From Zizania palustris (taxonomy: Eukaryota > Streptophyta > Magnoliopsida > Poales > Poaceae), in the NCBI GenBank assembly GCA_019279435.1, contig JAAALK010000082.1, forward strand, positions 19,373,116 through 19,437,115: a stretch of DNA of 64,000 nucleotides. The letters are read 5' to 3'. Shown piece by piece: positions 13,701 through 22,500 of this stretch (position 1 is its first letter; the number at the start of each line of letters is the position of its first letter). A program made the translations under genes and the position numbers. The notes beneath the pieces were generated by a model. That model was not told where the DNA came from and did no database searches. It saw nothing but the letters and a program-made list of their open reading frames with translations.

Positions 13701-15061
13701 TTTATATTAAAATAGTACAAAACAAATATAATATTAATAAACAAAAAACCGATGGTTCAACCAATGAACCGACAGTTGGACCAGTGAACCGATGAACCGT
13801 TAGATCACCGGTCTAGTTTTTTCCACTATGATTACAAGGATCCTGACACTTTATTGACCATTTCTATATCAGGTATATGTACAATGCTTTATCCATCAAT
13901 TGAGAAACTGAAAGGTTCAGTGCAAGAGAGTACACTAAATAGATCCACAGCTACCTTTTAAGTGATTTACGATATGCGCCACTTTCATAACCATCTAAAG
14001 GATTTCAAAGTGTTCAAGCTTTCATTTATGCCACTAAGATGCTGATAGACATGTTTTCCACATATGAATTAATTTATGTAATTAATGAAAAATCTTACCT
14101 GGATTGCATAGACTACAGCATTGATCCAATAGAAAGTTGGCCTAAGCCCATCAGTCGATATCGCACGTGCCTAGTGAAATACATTACAAATTAACAGGTG
14201 CAAAAGGTACTGACGAAATTTCTCAAGAAACCACTAAGCATAAGCCAGCCTAGCACCTGATAATAAATCTCAGCCCAGAACAGCACCAAAAGTGCATACG
14301 TTGTGAAGAATGCAAGCCCAGGCATATCGAGAAGCACATGTTGCAGTATCTGCAGTAGCAAATTGCATAAAAACATTACTCCAATGAATTCTAGCACCGG
14401 TACAACCATCAAGTTAACCACAATTTACAAACCTCTGGCTGTATGAGCTGCACATTTCTCCGCAGCACAAATACCATGGATCGCACTACAAACACAAATA
14501 ACAAGCATAAACATAGATCAGCCGACCAGACCAAACACCTAGCAGAGGCAAAGCAAAGCAAACAGTACAAATGTGTTACCCACCGCCGTTCACGAGGAAA
14601 TTTAGGAAATGGAAGACCTTTTGTGTTGTCCAACCGTATTCCGGTACCCTACATTCGATTCTGATCAATTGGACCTACAAGAGAAATCAAGCTCCAGAAA
14701 TTTAGGATTTTCGTAACGCTCATGACACAATCTCAGGATTCCCCTCATAATCCCCATGTTTAAAATCGAGCACCCACGGATCGTTCCAACACACTCAATC
14801 GAGGGGAAAACAATAAAAAAAACTGCGAAATTGGATCCAGACACCATAGATCGGAACGTATTAGGGGAAGAGGGCGGGGCTTACAAGCGCGACGGCGGAG
14901 ACTACGCCGTAGAGCACGGCGAGGGCCTGGAAGATGCGGTCCTGCCACAGAGGAGACTCGTTCAAGTCGCTCCACCAGTCCCCGGAGCCGTACATCCGCC
15001 CCGGCAACGCCGCCGCCGCAGACGAGGCCGTCGCGGCCTCCACCTCCAGCAACCCCCTCAT
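1769..15061 (-). CDS. TOM1: TOM1/TOM3/THH1-family tonoplast membrane protein, 11 exons
   Basis: Eleven exons on the minus strand give one open frame of 297 residues, close to the usual length of about 290. Exons: 15061-14885, 14674-14584, 14485-14433, 14349-14257, 14170-14099, 3657-3585, 2898-2853, 2457-2394, 2301-2248, 2149-2072 and 1861-1769. All introns are GT-AG and phases agree throughout. Family landmarks are the WW-x-x-x-NES-x-x-WQD segment (residues about 29-41), GWTTQKVFH in exon 2, GFLLYGGR across exons 7-8, RFPxESKGRRKKL in exon 8, and LRKLPPKR near the C-terminus. Family members are multi-pass tonoplast proteins known as host factors that tobamovirus replication proteins bind; their normal plant role is poorly known. 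Intron 5 (14098-3658) is 10.4 kb because of nested transposons, yet no exon is damaged. Whether this is TOM1, TOM3 or THH1 is not settled. Confidence 0.93.
3178..3496. mobile_element. Mutator-like MITE with 9-bp target duplication
   Basis: Lies in intron 6 of the TOM1-family gene. The 319-bp unit is nearly a full palindrome: the first 120 or so bases match the reverse complement of the last 120 with scattered mismatches. It starts GGGTTAATTGCTTCGGTG and ends with the matching complement. The 9-bp direct repeat TTAATAGAA flanks it exactly (3169-3177 and 3497-3505), the size made by Mutator-superfamily transposases. It has no coding capacity. Confidence 0.88.
3965..5328 (+). repeat. 681-bp tandem duplication joining hAT end and LTR start
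   Basis: Positions 3965-4645 and 4648-5328 are direct copies at an offset of 683, separated by two extra bases (GC). By eye I noticed one mismatch (A at 4476, C at 5159). Each copy holds two bases of intron, the hAT target duplication, the left hAT end and about the first 107 bases of an inserted LTR (from 4539 and from 5222). The duplication therefore happened after both insertions and is recent. Confidence 0.9.
5222..5854 (-). mobile_element. Short LTR element of the TGTCACCGG family, deleted
   Basis: Bounded by the 5-bp duplication CTTTG (5217-5221 and 5855-5859), with TG...CA ends. The left LTR is 5222-5637. It is followed by a scrap of internal sequence (about 5638-5750) including the pyrimidine-rich stretch that is the polypurine tract on the minus strand, then about 90 bases resembling a rearranged LTR end. 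The internal scrap matches the region next to the AP2 fragment in the larger relative at 8076-10546. A minus-strand TATA-like box lies near 5430. It has no coding capacity. Confidence 0.82.
5881..6077 (+). repeat. 5' LTR of the Retrofit/Ale copia
   Basis: It starts TGTTAGACAGC, ends TTTCTTACA and is followed at once by the primer binding site at 6078. A TATA-like CTATAAATG lies about 60-70 bases before the end. It closely matches the 3' LTR at 13318-13513. Confidence 0.93.
6151..8075 (+). pseudogene. Copia gag-protease remnant
   Basis: The frame opens at ATG 6151 and runs through a copia gag domain. In-frame stops interrupt it at 6310, 6796, 7231 and 7318. A glycine/proline-rich linker leads to the protease segment at about 7600-7650 with the active-site sequence FDTGATHNM. 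Near 7660 the frame shifts by one base, and the gag-pre-integrase segment (WHQRLGHPAS, near 7976-8005) continues in the new frame. At 8075 the coding region is cut by the nested element and resumes at 10552. It cannot make a full polyprotein. Confidence 0.88.
8076..8493 (-). repeat. LTR 1 (3'-most) of the three-LTR element
   Basis: TG...CA ends in either reading direction. A minus-strand TATA-like ACTATATAAACAG lies near 8267-8280. It closely matches LTR 3. Confidence 0.85.
8470..9153 (-). CDS. Internal ORF with coiled coil and captured AP2/ERF domain
   Basis: An open frame of 227 codons if started at the first ATG after the primer binding site (9153); the frame also stays open upstream through LTR 2. 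Residues about 10-35 form a short heptad-like helix (MLKAIMQRLDAIERHLD). Residues about 92-143 (8880-8725) match the AP2/ERF DNA-binding domain: G-V-R-x-R-P-x-G-R, then I-R-x-P-G-K, then WLGTFDS, then A-x-AY-x-x-x-A. The C-terminal part runs into the LTR and stops at 8470. AP2/ERF proteins are plant transcription factors, so this looks like a host exon captured by the retroelement. Whether a protein is made is unknown. Confidence 0.7.
   Translation of the reverse strand: MNSLSSTGLDCTIDDMLKAIMQRLDAIERHLDTLVAEAVTLDLQGGGGKGDAATGQALAELPLLRAASAFASETHLATSELKQLKPTLEIRHLGVRKRPSGRYATKIRVPGKTTPIWLGTFDSTKEVAHAYNVGAQSLSGSTADPYTLHHYRRSALPCTAWHRCWTMRGLLLPHMEQCCRPAWPPPSSASPSCYHHRSGGQQWGRRLSSSRMSCVFRGVKCHGYEVG
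9192..9543 (-). repeat. LTR 2 (middle) of the three-LTR element
   Basis: 352 bp, shorter and more diverged than LTRs 1 and 3. The primer binding site flanks its right-hand neighbour segment in the same arrangement, with a copy at 9180-9191. Confidence 0.83.
9700..10115 (-). pseudogene. Second internal ORF, AP2 domain mostly deleted
   Basis: The frame continues open from the neighbouring LTR. It holds the same MLKAIMQRLDAIERHLD helix, followed by a longer coiled coil (about 9890-10050) with repeated E-K-L-x-x-V spacing. The AP2 part is reduced to its beginning (LGVRKR, near 9690) and scattered downstream pieces (about 9560-9690) in another frame. It is a decayed or alternative version of the 8470-9153 ORF. 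Confidence 0.6.
10128..10546 (-). repeat. LTR 3 (5'-most) of the three-LTR element
   Basis: 419 bp and near-identical to LTR 1 by eye. The inner end begins TTTCACC instead of TGTCACC, so the terminal dinucleotide has mutated. The primer binding site reads off the minus strand at about 10116-10127. Confidence 0.85.
10552..13317 (+). pseudogene. Copia integrase, reverse transcriptase and RNase H remnant
   Basis: The frame resumes directly after the nested element, restoring the integrase zinc finger (HxxxxCLPF). Integrase core pieces follow at 10600-11000 (LIILDDCSHYLW, then QCDNGHEF), with a stop at 10801 and a frameshift. Reverse transcriptase runs about 11930-12390 with LYGLKQ and the catalytic YVDD box (near 12357), then a stop at 12386. 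RNase H lies at about 12918-13322 with the HSSAEAKYQ and RTKHVEIDLHF motifs. Stops and frame changes make it inactive. The sequence is closest to the Retrofit/Ale clade. Confidence 0.9.
13318..13513 (+). repeat. 3' LTR of the Retrofit/Ale copia
   Basis: Direct repeat of 5881-6077, differing at a few positions and one base shorter. The target duplication GTTAT follows immediately. Confidence 0.93.
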
Positions 15062-15665
15062 CGAGAATCCCGCTAGCCTGCCGCGGACAGGGTGTCGTAA
15101 ACCCCGTGGATTTGAGGCGGCGGCGGGGCGACGCGAGCGTCCTCTCGAGAGGGTTCGAATCGAATTAGATTTTGCGCTTTGGTTTCGTTCGCGAGGAGGA
15201 GGCGGCGAGAGGAAGGAGAAGAAGGTTCGAGCGGGAGGGGTGACGTCGCCGGGAGGTGAGCCGATCCACGGGACGCGCGCCAATCCACGTGTACATATCG
15301 CGGCCTCGTCAGTGGACCCGGTCTAGAATGTCGCCACGCGCGGTGCCGAAGGGACCAGGCTGTCAGCGTATGGACCCAGTCGACGGATCTGTTGGAGGAA
15401 GCGCCGGTCGGTCCAGCTCGGCGTGATTAGTTTAGCGCTTTAGCTCTCATCTCCGGTGCTGGGCCCACCGGTTTAACCATGTTATCACGTGTCTTAATCA
15501 CTCTTCCAGGTAGGCCTGCTAGAGAAAACAGAACTAAGGAGTACTTGACTGAAGAGAATTTGTGCTACTTGCAGATAATCTTGTAGATCATTCGAAATGG
15601 ATCATCTCAAGCACACTTATCAGATCAGCAAGGAAAGTTGCCAAGAACATGAACAAATTCTTTAA
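15062..15665 (-). promoter_or_regulatory. 5' flank and probable promoter of the TOM1-family gene
   Basis: The first 250 or so bases upstream of the ATG are GC-rich, as in many grass 5' UTRs. I see no clear TATA box. The Harbinger element ends only 604 bases from the start codon, so the promoter must be compact or use transposon-adjacent sequence. Confidence 0.5.
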
Positions 15666-15834
15666 GGGCCTGTTTGTTTCAATGGAATTGGGCCGAATTG
15701 AATTTAATTCTTGGGCTGGCCTGTTTGGCAAACTTCAGAATTGGAAATTACAATTCCATCTATTTTTTGGGCCGGAATCAGAAGCCCAAAACTAATTCCT
15801 GCCCTAAAATGAGGAATCTAATTCCTCCAGGACC

Positions 15835-16036
15835 CGAGCGCCGCACGCGCCTCCTCCTCCCCCGAGCGCCGCACGCGCCTCCTCCTCCTCGCCGAGCGCC
15901 GCACGCGCCTCCTCCTCCCCCGAGCGCCGCACGCGCCTCCTCCTCCTCGCCGAGCGCCGCACGCGCCTCCTCCTCCCCCGAGCGCCGCACGCGCCTCCTC
16001 CTCCTCGCCGAGCGCCGCACGCGCCTCCTCCTCCCC
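15835..16036 (+). repeat. GC-rich minisatellite, alternating 28- and 30-bp units
   Basis: Seven units, each beginning CGAGCGCCGCACGCGCC and followed by a CTC-rich tail, alternate between 28 and 30 bases, so the higher-order period is 58. It lies in the left subterminal region of the Harbinger element. Confidence 0.92.
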
Positions 16037-16719
16037 CGAGCGCCGAGCGCCTGCCGTTCCCTCCGCCGACAAGAACCAGGCGGAGGCGGAGGCGGAGGAG
16101 AGCGAGCGCCGCAACTGTTACAGGTTATATTAGTTCAGACTTTATATTAGTTCATATGTTACAGGTTTATATGGAAGTTTGAGTGTATTTGATGAATATT
16201 GTTGTGTTCTAATTTTCAGTGAACACCTATTCTAAGAAGGTTATCAAGAATATTCACTGTTTGGAACTGTTTTTCACCTCTGGTTTTATTTTTCCATCAA
16301 GTTTCAGTACTGTTCTTGTATATTTGCTGAGAAATATTGTAGTTGCTCTGAATTTTTTTGAATCTTCTGTATTTGATCTGAAACAGTACTTTGGGTAGTT
16401 TCATGAGTTGAATTTAAATTGTGTATTCTAGATTAGTGTTCTATTTTTATAGTGAATCAATCTCAATCATCTTAGTACTGAATATGGTTATCAATCACTG
16501 TACACTGTTTCTGAGTCAATAGCATTAGAATTGTTCTGTTCAGTCTTTTGATAAATTGTTTACTGGTTCTGTTTAGTTTTCTGAAAAGCTGTACATTTCT
16601 GTGTGCTCTCTGTTTGTTGGAACTGTTCCAGATTGTGTCAATTTTGATTTAAGCTTCAATTCAATTTCAGTATTATATTCCAAACTGAATTTCAGTTGAA
16701 GTGATCCATAGTAAATTGG

Positions 16720-17778
16720 TTGGTAGTTTTGAATTTGTATCAAGGATCAAATGTTTATTGCTATGACAGTTTGCGTCTAACTAAGAGATCCTTTTCGGAC
16801 CTATGCACCATCTTACGTGAGAGGTGTGGTATGTGTGACACCTTGAATGTGTCGGTAGAAGAAAAGGTTGCTATCTTTTTGCTTGTAGTGGGTCATGGCA
16901 TTAAGATGAGGATAATTCGTAGCTCATATGGATGGTCACTTGAACCAATTAGCCGCTATTTCAATGAGGTGTTGAGAGGTGTTCTATCATTATGCCATGA
17001 ATTTATCAAGCTTCCTGATCCTTTAGCTGTACAACCTGAAGATTCTAAGTGGAGGTGGTTTCAAGATTGCCTTGGAGCACTAGATGGTACACACATTGAT
17101 GTTTTTGTACCTTTGGTTGATCAAGGGAGGTATAGGAATAGGAAGCAACAAATCACCACCAATGTGTTGGGTGTTTGTGATCGACACATGAAGTTTGTTT
17201 ATGTTCTAGCTGGATGGGAAGGGTCAGCTTCAGATTCACGTGTGCTACGTGATGCCATGTCTCGGGACGATGCATTTGCTATTCCAAATGGAAAATATTA
17301 CCTAGTAGATGCTGGATACACCAATGGACCAGGCTTTCTTGCTCCATATCGATCCACTCGCTACCACTTGAATGAGTGGGCTGCCCAAGGGATTAACCCA
17401 TCTAATGCCAAGGAATTGTTCAATTTGCGCCATTCAACAGCTAGAAATGTGATAGAGAGAACGTTTGGGCTATTGAAGATGAGGTGGGCTATACTAAGGA
17501 AAAACTCATATTTTGACTTACAAAATCAGATTAGGATCATCAATGCTTGTTGCATATTGCACAACTTTGTAAGAGATAGGCAGAGAGATATGGATGATTT
17601 ACTTTTAGGCCAAATTGATCAAGTAATATCCGTTGAATCTCATGATGTTCAAAGTGAAGTGGGTATGATTACCAATGTGCAATCATCAAATCAATGGAGT
17701 AACTTCAGGGATCATAAAGCTAACCAAATGTTTGTTGATTACCAAGCGAGACGTGGTCAATGTATGATAATTTTTTAA
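16720..17778 (+). CDS. PIF/Harbinger DDE transposase
   Basis: An open frame of about 352 codons with all three catalytic acidic positions: D122 in the LDGTHI box, D197 in VDAGYTN and E246 in VIERTFG. A conserved HNF motif follows near the C-terminus (DDE_Tnp_4 / nuclease-type fold). The protein cuts and joins the Harbinger ends together with ORF1. The codon at 16720 is TTG, not ATG, and a stop lies just upstream at 16702, so an upstream exon or a later ATG (residue 38) must provide the start. Nothing in the catalytic core looks broken. Related host-domesticated proteins (ALP1 type) exist, but the transposon context here favours a transposase. Confidence 0.88.
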   Translation: MVVLNLYQGSNVYCYDSLRLTKRSFSDLCTILRERCGMCDTLNVSVEEKVAIFLLVVGHGIKMRIIRSSYGWSLEPISRYFNEVLRGVLSLCHEFIKLPDPLAVQPEDSKWRWFQDCLGALDGTHIDVFVPLVDQGRYRNRKQQITTNVLGVCDRHMKFVYVLAGWEGSASDSRVLRDAMSRDDAFAIPNGKYYLVDAGYTNGPGFLAPYRSTRYHLNEWAAQGINPSNAKELFNLRHSTARNVIERTFGLLKMRWAILRKNSYFDLQNQIRIINACCILHNFVRDRQRDMDDLLLGQIDQVISVESHDVQSEVGMITNVQSSNQWSNFRDHKANQMFVDYQARRGQCMIIF

Positions 17779-18090
17779 AACTAACCAAATGTTTGCATAT
17801 ATTGTGTTGCTCCTTAATAACTTTAGTAACACTTGTATATTTTCTTTGCAGGATATGGAGAAGGGTAAGAAGTCAGGCTCGGGCAGGGGGTACATTTCTT
17901 GGAATGATGATATGGACAAAGCACTTCTTGACACATTCGTGGAGTACTACAACAAGGGTGACAGATGCCAAAATGGCTGGAAGTCTCATGTCTACACGGC
18001 TGCTATAAAGAATGTTCGAGAAAAGTGCAATGTGGAAATCACAAAAGATAACATCATGTCAAGGAACAAGACATTTGACAAGCACCACAC

Positions 18091-21000
18091 TGTAACACCC
18101 CAAAAATTAAAAGGAATAAAATAAAAAGAAAATATTATTTAAATCATTTCTGAATTTATTAATAAAGGAAAATCACAAAAGAACCCAAATAAAGCCAAAC
18201 AGAGGGAAATATTCAAAATCTGGACTTGAAAATTTTATGAGATGAACTAGAGGCCAAGTTATAATTTTAGAAATTTTTACAAATTTTTATCAACAGTGAT
18301 TCAACCCTTAATCAAATAAATGAATTACTGGAATTATTTTAAATCAGAAAAGAATTAAAAAGACTTAATGGGCCTCAACCCTGAATCCTCCCTCAGCCCG
18401 GCCCAGCCCACTCGTGAGCCACTGACCAGAGGGTCCCGCCTGTCGGCGCACGCCCCCCCCCTCTCTCCTCCCGCCCGCGCCCCGCCTGGTCCCACCAGTC
18501 AGCCCCGCCACGCCACTGACCGCCCGGACCCATCTGTCGGCTCCCTTTCTTTTTGGATCACTCACTGACAGGTGGAGCCCACCTGTCAGATCCATCGTCT
18601 CCGATGGAAGGGGATCGCTCCCCTTTCCTTCCCCGGCGATCTCTTTCTGTTTTCTCGCCGCCGGCCGCCGGATCGCTTTGGATACCCTCCGATCGCCTTC
18701 CCTGGTCACCACCGCCCCCTTTCCTTCCATAGCCGACGCGGTTTCGCGAGAAAGGAAGCAAATCCGAAGCTTTTGGAAGGTCCTCGCCGGAGCTCTCGGG
18801 AACCCTTGATTCCCTGCCCTCCCGACGCCGGCAAACCCCCTATAAATGCCCCCGCGCACGCCGCCCTCAGCCACACCACCTAAAGACCTAGCCAAAGCCT
18901 TCCCGAGCGCCGTTGCCACGTTTTCGAGCTCTTCCACTGCTCGGTCTCCGGCGAGTGATCGCCGTCGCCTCGGACCCCCGCTGCCCTAGCCGCCGCCACC
19001 GTCGGGTCCGTCGTCGACCACCCCACCTCGTCCACCCCTCCGTTGGCCGTGAACACCGCCGGACCGCCGTCGCCGTCGAGCACCCGTACGCCCTCCGTCG
19101 TCTACGCTCGCCGCCGGTCATCTCCAGGCCCCCATCTTCGCCGCCAAAGGTACCAACGTGACCCCCAACACCTCCCCGTTCCATTTTTGCCGTTAGCTAT
19201 GCCCGTAGGCGCTCACCGCCGCCGTCGCCATCGCATCCGAGGACCGCCGTCGCCGGAGACGAAGGGGGATACGAGCCCCTTACGTCGTGCCGTGCCGGAT
19301 CGCACAGCGACCGTCCGATCGCGATCGGAGGGCTAAGATTAAACCCCCCCGGGATTTAATCTGGGCCCTCGGATCTGGTCAAAGGGGTATCGAGGCCTCT
19401 CGGCCGTCGATCGCCACTTAAACCCCAGGACTGATCTCGAGCGTCCACGTCATACCGCTTCGCGAGATTTAATCGTGGCCGTTCAAATTCACTTACGCCT
19501 CCCGCCTCGCGTCCGACCGCCAGATCCAGATCCGACGGCTCTGGATCGGCCGGTCCACGCGCATAGTCACGGGTTCACGGTGAACCTGGTTCACCGTGGA
19601 CCAGAGACTGATTTTAGTTTAAATAAAATTCCAGAAAAATTGTTTAAACTTCAAAAATTCATATCTTGCTCATTTTAACTCCAAATTTCACCATTCAAAT
19701 TTTGTTAGAACCAGAATATTATTCTCTACACATTAATACAATAAAAACAGTATGTTTCTGTTACTTAAAATATTATTAATAAATAAATGAATAAAAATCC
19801 CTTAGGGTTGAAATTAAAAATACAGAAAATAAATAGGGAAAATTCTAAAACATTAAACTTTACTGTTTTGAACAAAACCTTGAAATATTAAAAACATTAC
19901 TTCACATAATAAAACCTACAAATGTGTATGTTTAATGTTGGGTGAATTTTCATCTGTTTATTGAATGTATTATTTATTTTTCCGTAACGAGAAGACTACG
20001 AGTTCGTCGAGGAGCAGGAGTTCTACCCCGAGGTTCCTCCATCCCCATTTGCTGAGCAAGGCAAGTCATCGACCACCCCTGTGGAAACAGTTGATCATTT
20101 TTGAGCCCATGTTTCAATAAATTATCGCTATAACCCATAGGTTAATATTGCATTAGTTGAATATTCAAGCCTTACACTTATATTTATTAGATCCCCGTCC
20201 TTGTGTGCAAACCCAAGCCATGCTTATTGAGCCTCAACTCCTTGTCACTCTACTATAAAAATATTAGCTAGTGCCCAATGTACCGGCACAACTGCTATAG
20301 GTTAAAAAGAACGAGTCGTAGATAGCTGGATTCTGTATATGAATTTCCCTGTTATTCTCGTCTCTGGACTCTGTTGGAGTTGGCTAGGTTATAAGTATGG
20401 TGGGTTCCGGGTGCAAGCTCGGGCACTGGTTTGTCGCACCCGGGGCACTATAAGGACCGGTCTGCGGGATCTGTTGCAAAGCACTTCCGTACCAACCACA
20501 AGTCTAATGGGTAAGTCCTAACTGGAAGTATGGAATACTCCGGCTTGATGCACCATAGAGGAGGGGGCAAGGGGCTAGCCTGCGGGCGACTTGTACCGAC
20601 GAGGCTCAAGGGGGGGTATGGTGGGGCTCCGATGCGTCGGGACACCATATGAAACCCATAAGAGGGTGCTATTGAGTCGGGGAGGACTATATGGAAGGTT
20701 TTGGCACGAGTTCCCGTGTGATGGGTCATCTCGTTACACTTCGGTGTAGGTGATGAGTGCGTGCCTTGTGGGTACAGTGGTACATCTCTGATCAGAGTAA
20801 TTTAATCTTTTCGAAAAGCCGAGCCCACGGTCAAGGGCGGGTTGTGTGACTACTCGCAGTTAGTTTACAATTGTTTGAATGTTCAAGTTATTCATGGCAC
20901 GTAAGGACTGTTGAGCGAGGTGGGGCTGACTGTACCCCTCGAGTTAGAAGATGATGATACACATGCACATGTTTACTTTACCGTACTAATAAACTGCTCA

Positions 21001-21381
21001 CATTTAAAGCTTTACACATATGCTGCTTCCGCTAAATTAGCCAATATCTCCCTTGTTATTACCTTGCATTATATTTGCATTCGGTGGCTTGCTGAGTACA
21101 TCTGTACTCACCCCGTTGACTTACAACATCAGAGCCAGTCTACTACGAGGAGGATGAAGGTCTGGAGTAGCGACCCAGTCAAGGCGAGACTGGAAGGAGG
21201 CGTTCATCTAGGACCCTTGTTTTATTAGTTTCTCTTCATCTTTAATCACTTTTGTATTAATGCGGTCTACGAACCGTGAATGATTGCTCGCATTGTACGT
21301 GGTCGTATGATGAACGTCTTGTTTTATTGATTTTCTATGGAATTTCAATAAAGTCCTGATTTATTAAATCGGGGCGCGACA
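18091..21381 (+). repeat. 5' LTR of element A
   Basis: Starts TGTAACACCCC and ends GGGGCGCGACA. A TATA box (TATAAATG, 18841-18848) marks the likely U3/R border region. The short ORFs inside are not genes; they recur in the 3' LTR only because the LTRs are copies. Confidence 0.95.
18841..18848 (+). promoter_or_regulatory. TATA box of the element A 5' LTR
   Basis: TATAAATG after a run of C, in a GC-rich promoter-like block. The same box lies at 27771-27778 in the 3' LTR and, in altered form, at 58850-58856 in the relative on the right. Confidence 0.7.
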
Positions 21382-21384
21382 AGA

Positions 21385-21397
21385 TGGTATCAGAGCC
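21385..21397 (+). other. Primer binding site of element A
   Basis: TGGTATCAGAGCC, complementary to the 3' end of initiator methionine tRNA, three bases inside the 5' LTR. Confidence 0.93.
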
Positions 21398-21520
21398 GAC
21401 TTGACTGTAGGAAGCCAAACAGACCTGACCTTAGGACTTATATATATTCACTATATTTTACAAAAGATTACTTATCCTCTCATCTCCTAAGATTTTCACA
21501 AAATTTTCTCTCTTTTGTAG

Positions 21521-22333
21521 ATGCCGGTTCACACCATGAGCGGGACTCTTCGTGACGAGGCCGGATTCATCCGCGAGCTTCGCGTACTCGTCGACTTTTT
21601 GGGGTTTCCCCATGAGCCTGCGTTCCACGGGATTTTTCCCGATGCGAACGAGAGCTACTGCGAGGTCACGGTTGTGATCCGCCCCTCTTCCACGCAGCCA
21701 CCCTTCTACACCCATGGAGTTGGAGGACCTTCATTCGTGGTGGCCAGCCAGCGAGCCGCTCTCCAGTCCCTCGCTGAGCTTCGCCTGGTCTACGACTGCC
21801 ACCTCCGCGACACCGTCTACCGCTTCATGCCCATGCGCACACCCGGGAGTCACCGCAGCATCTACATCAGCCCCCTCACCCAGAGCAGCTCCGCCATCAC
21901 CCGCACGATGAGACTCTTGGAGGCCATGGACAACCTCCACACAGAGGCAGTCCTCGACGCAGACAGCCAGCACGACACCATCGACTTCTACCGCCACACT
22001 TCGGAGAACCTGACCAGGGAGAACGCCGAGCTCCGTCGACAGCTAGAGCAGAACCCGCTGTTGACCCTTGAGGTAGAGGAGTTGAGACGTCAGAACGAGC
22101 TTCTGCGCCAGGGCGCCATGGTCCATACCCAGCTTCGTCAGCAGCTCAGAGAATTGAAGAAGGACATAGAGGAGATCGCACCTCTTCCGCCTCGCCGGAA
22201 GAAACCCATTCAGACTCCCACAGTGAGGCCCAAGAGGATCTCCCGCAGTGCACCACCCGCCGGACCGTCCAGTTCCTCGACCCCACCCGTCTCCCACGAG
22301 CCCGAGATCGAGCCGTCCCCCGAGCTGCCCTAG
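21521..22333 (+). CDS. Extra 270-residue ORF between primer binding site and gag
   Basis: An intact frame from ATG 21521 to the stop at 22331-22333. It is neither gag nor pol. Residues about 1-145 look globular, with an early segment FLGFPHEPAFHG. Residues about 170-220 are rich in L, E, R and Q with heptad-like spacing and probably form a coiled coil. The last 45 residues are basic and proline/serine-rich, with PKRISRS as a possible nuclear signal. The relative at 62109-62921 encodes a protein of exactly the same length with about 20 substitutions and no gap, so the ORF is probably maintained. It has its own start and stop about 170 bases before gag. Its function is unknown; I know no domain for it. 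Confidence 0.8.
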   Translation: MPVHTMSGTLRDEAGFIRELRVLVDFLGFPHEPAFHGIFPDANESYCEVTVVIRPSSTQPPFYTHGVGGPSFVVASQRAALQSLAELRLVYDCHLRDTVYRFMPMRTPGSHRSIYISPLTQSSSAITRTMRLLEAMDNLHTEAVLDADSQHDTIDFYRHTSENLTRENAELRRQLEQNPLLTLEVEELRRQNELLRQGAMVHTQLRQQLRELKKDIEEIAPLPPRRKKPIQTPTVRPKRISRSAPPAGPSSSSTPPVSHEPEIEPSPELP

Positions 22334-22500
22334 ACGTAGTATTTACGGTTGATTGTTATTTTCATTTTTGCTTGTATTAGCATTCATGTCACAATATAAG
22401 GCATGAATGAGGAAATTAATAAATGTAACCGCAAGAACGGTACCCTTTTGAAATAAATAAGTTCACCCAAAATAAATATGTGTACATTGGAAATTCCAGG

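Larger units (their letters stand above)
3975..13830. mobile_element. hAT element in intron 5, filled by nested insertions
   Basis: Flanked by the 8-bp direct repeat ATTACAAG at 3967-3974 and 13831-13838, the duplication size of hAT transposons. The ends form short inverted repeats: AATAATGGAAAAAC on the left, and CATAGTGGAAAAAAC read inwards from the right. hAT-derived sequence is 3975-5221, 5855-5880 and 13514-13830; the rest is younger LTR elements. Short open frames at 4263-4412 and its duplicate at about 4946-5095 read as an acidic tail like the C-terminus of a hAT transposase, but this is weak. No catalytic region remains, so the element is immobile on its own. Confidence 0.82.

Noticed and set aside
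1769..15061. The TOM1-family gene as a pseudogene because of transposon load
   Set aside because: All exons join in phase with GT-AG borders to a full-length protein with the family landmarks.
15835..16036. CRISPR-like array
   Set aside because: The repeats are contiguous with no unique spacers and lie inside a plant transposon; it is a minisatellite.
18365..18937. 190-codon minus-strand ORF in the LTR, repeated at 27286-27867
   Set aside because: It recurs only because the two LTRs are copies. GC-rich LTR sequence stays open by chance in several frames, and no known domain is seen.
20339..21228. Several short ORFs in the 3' half of the LTR, found again at 29269-30158
   Set aside because: They are part of the LTR R-U5 region and show no protein-like features; their identity is explained by LTR duplication.
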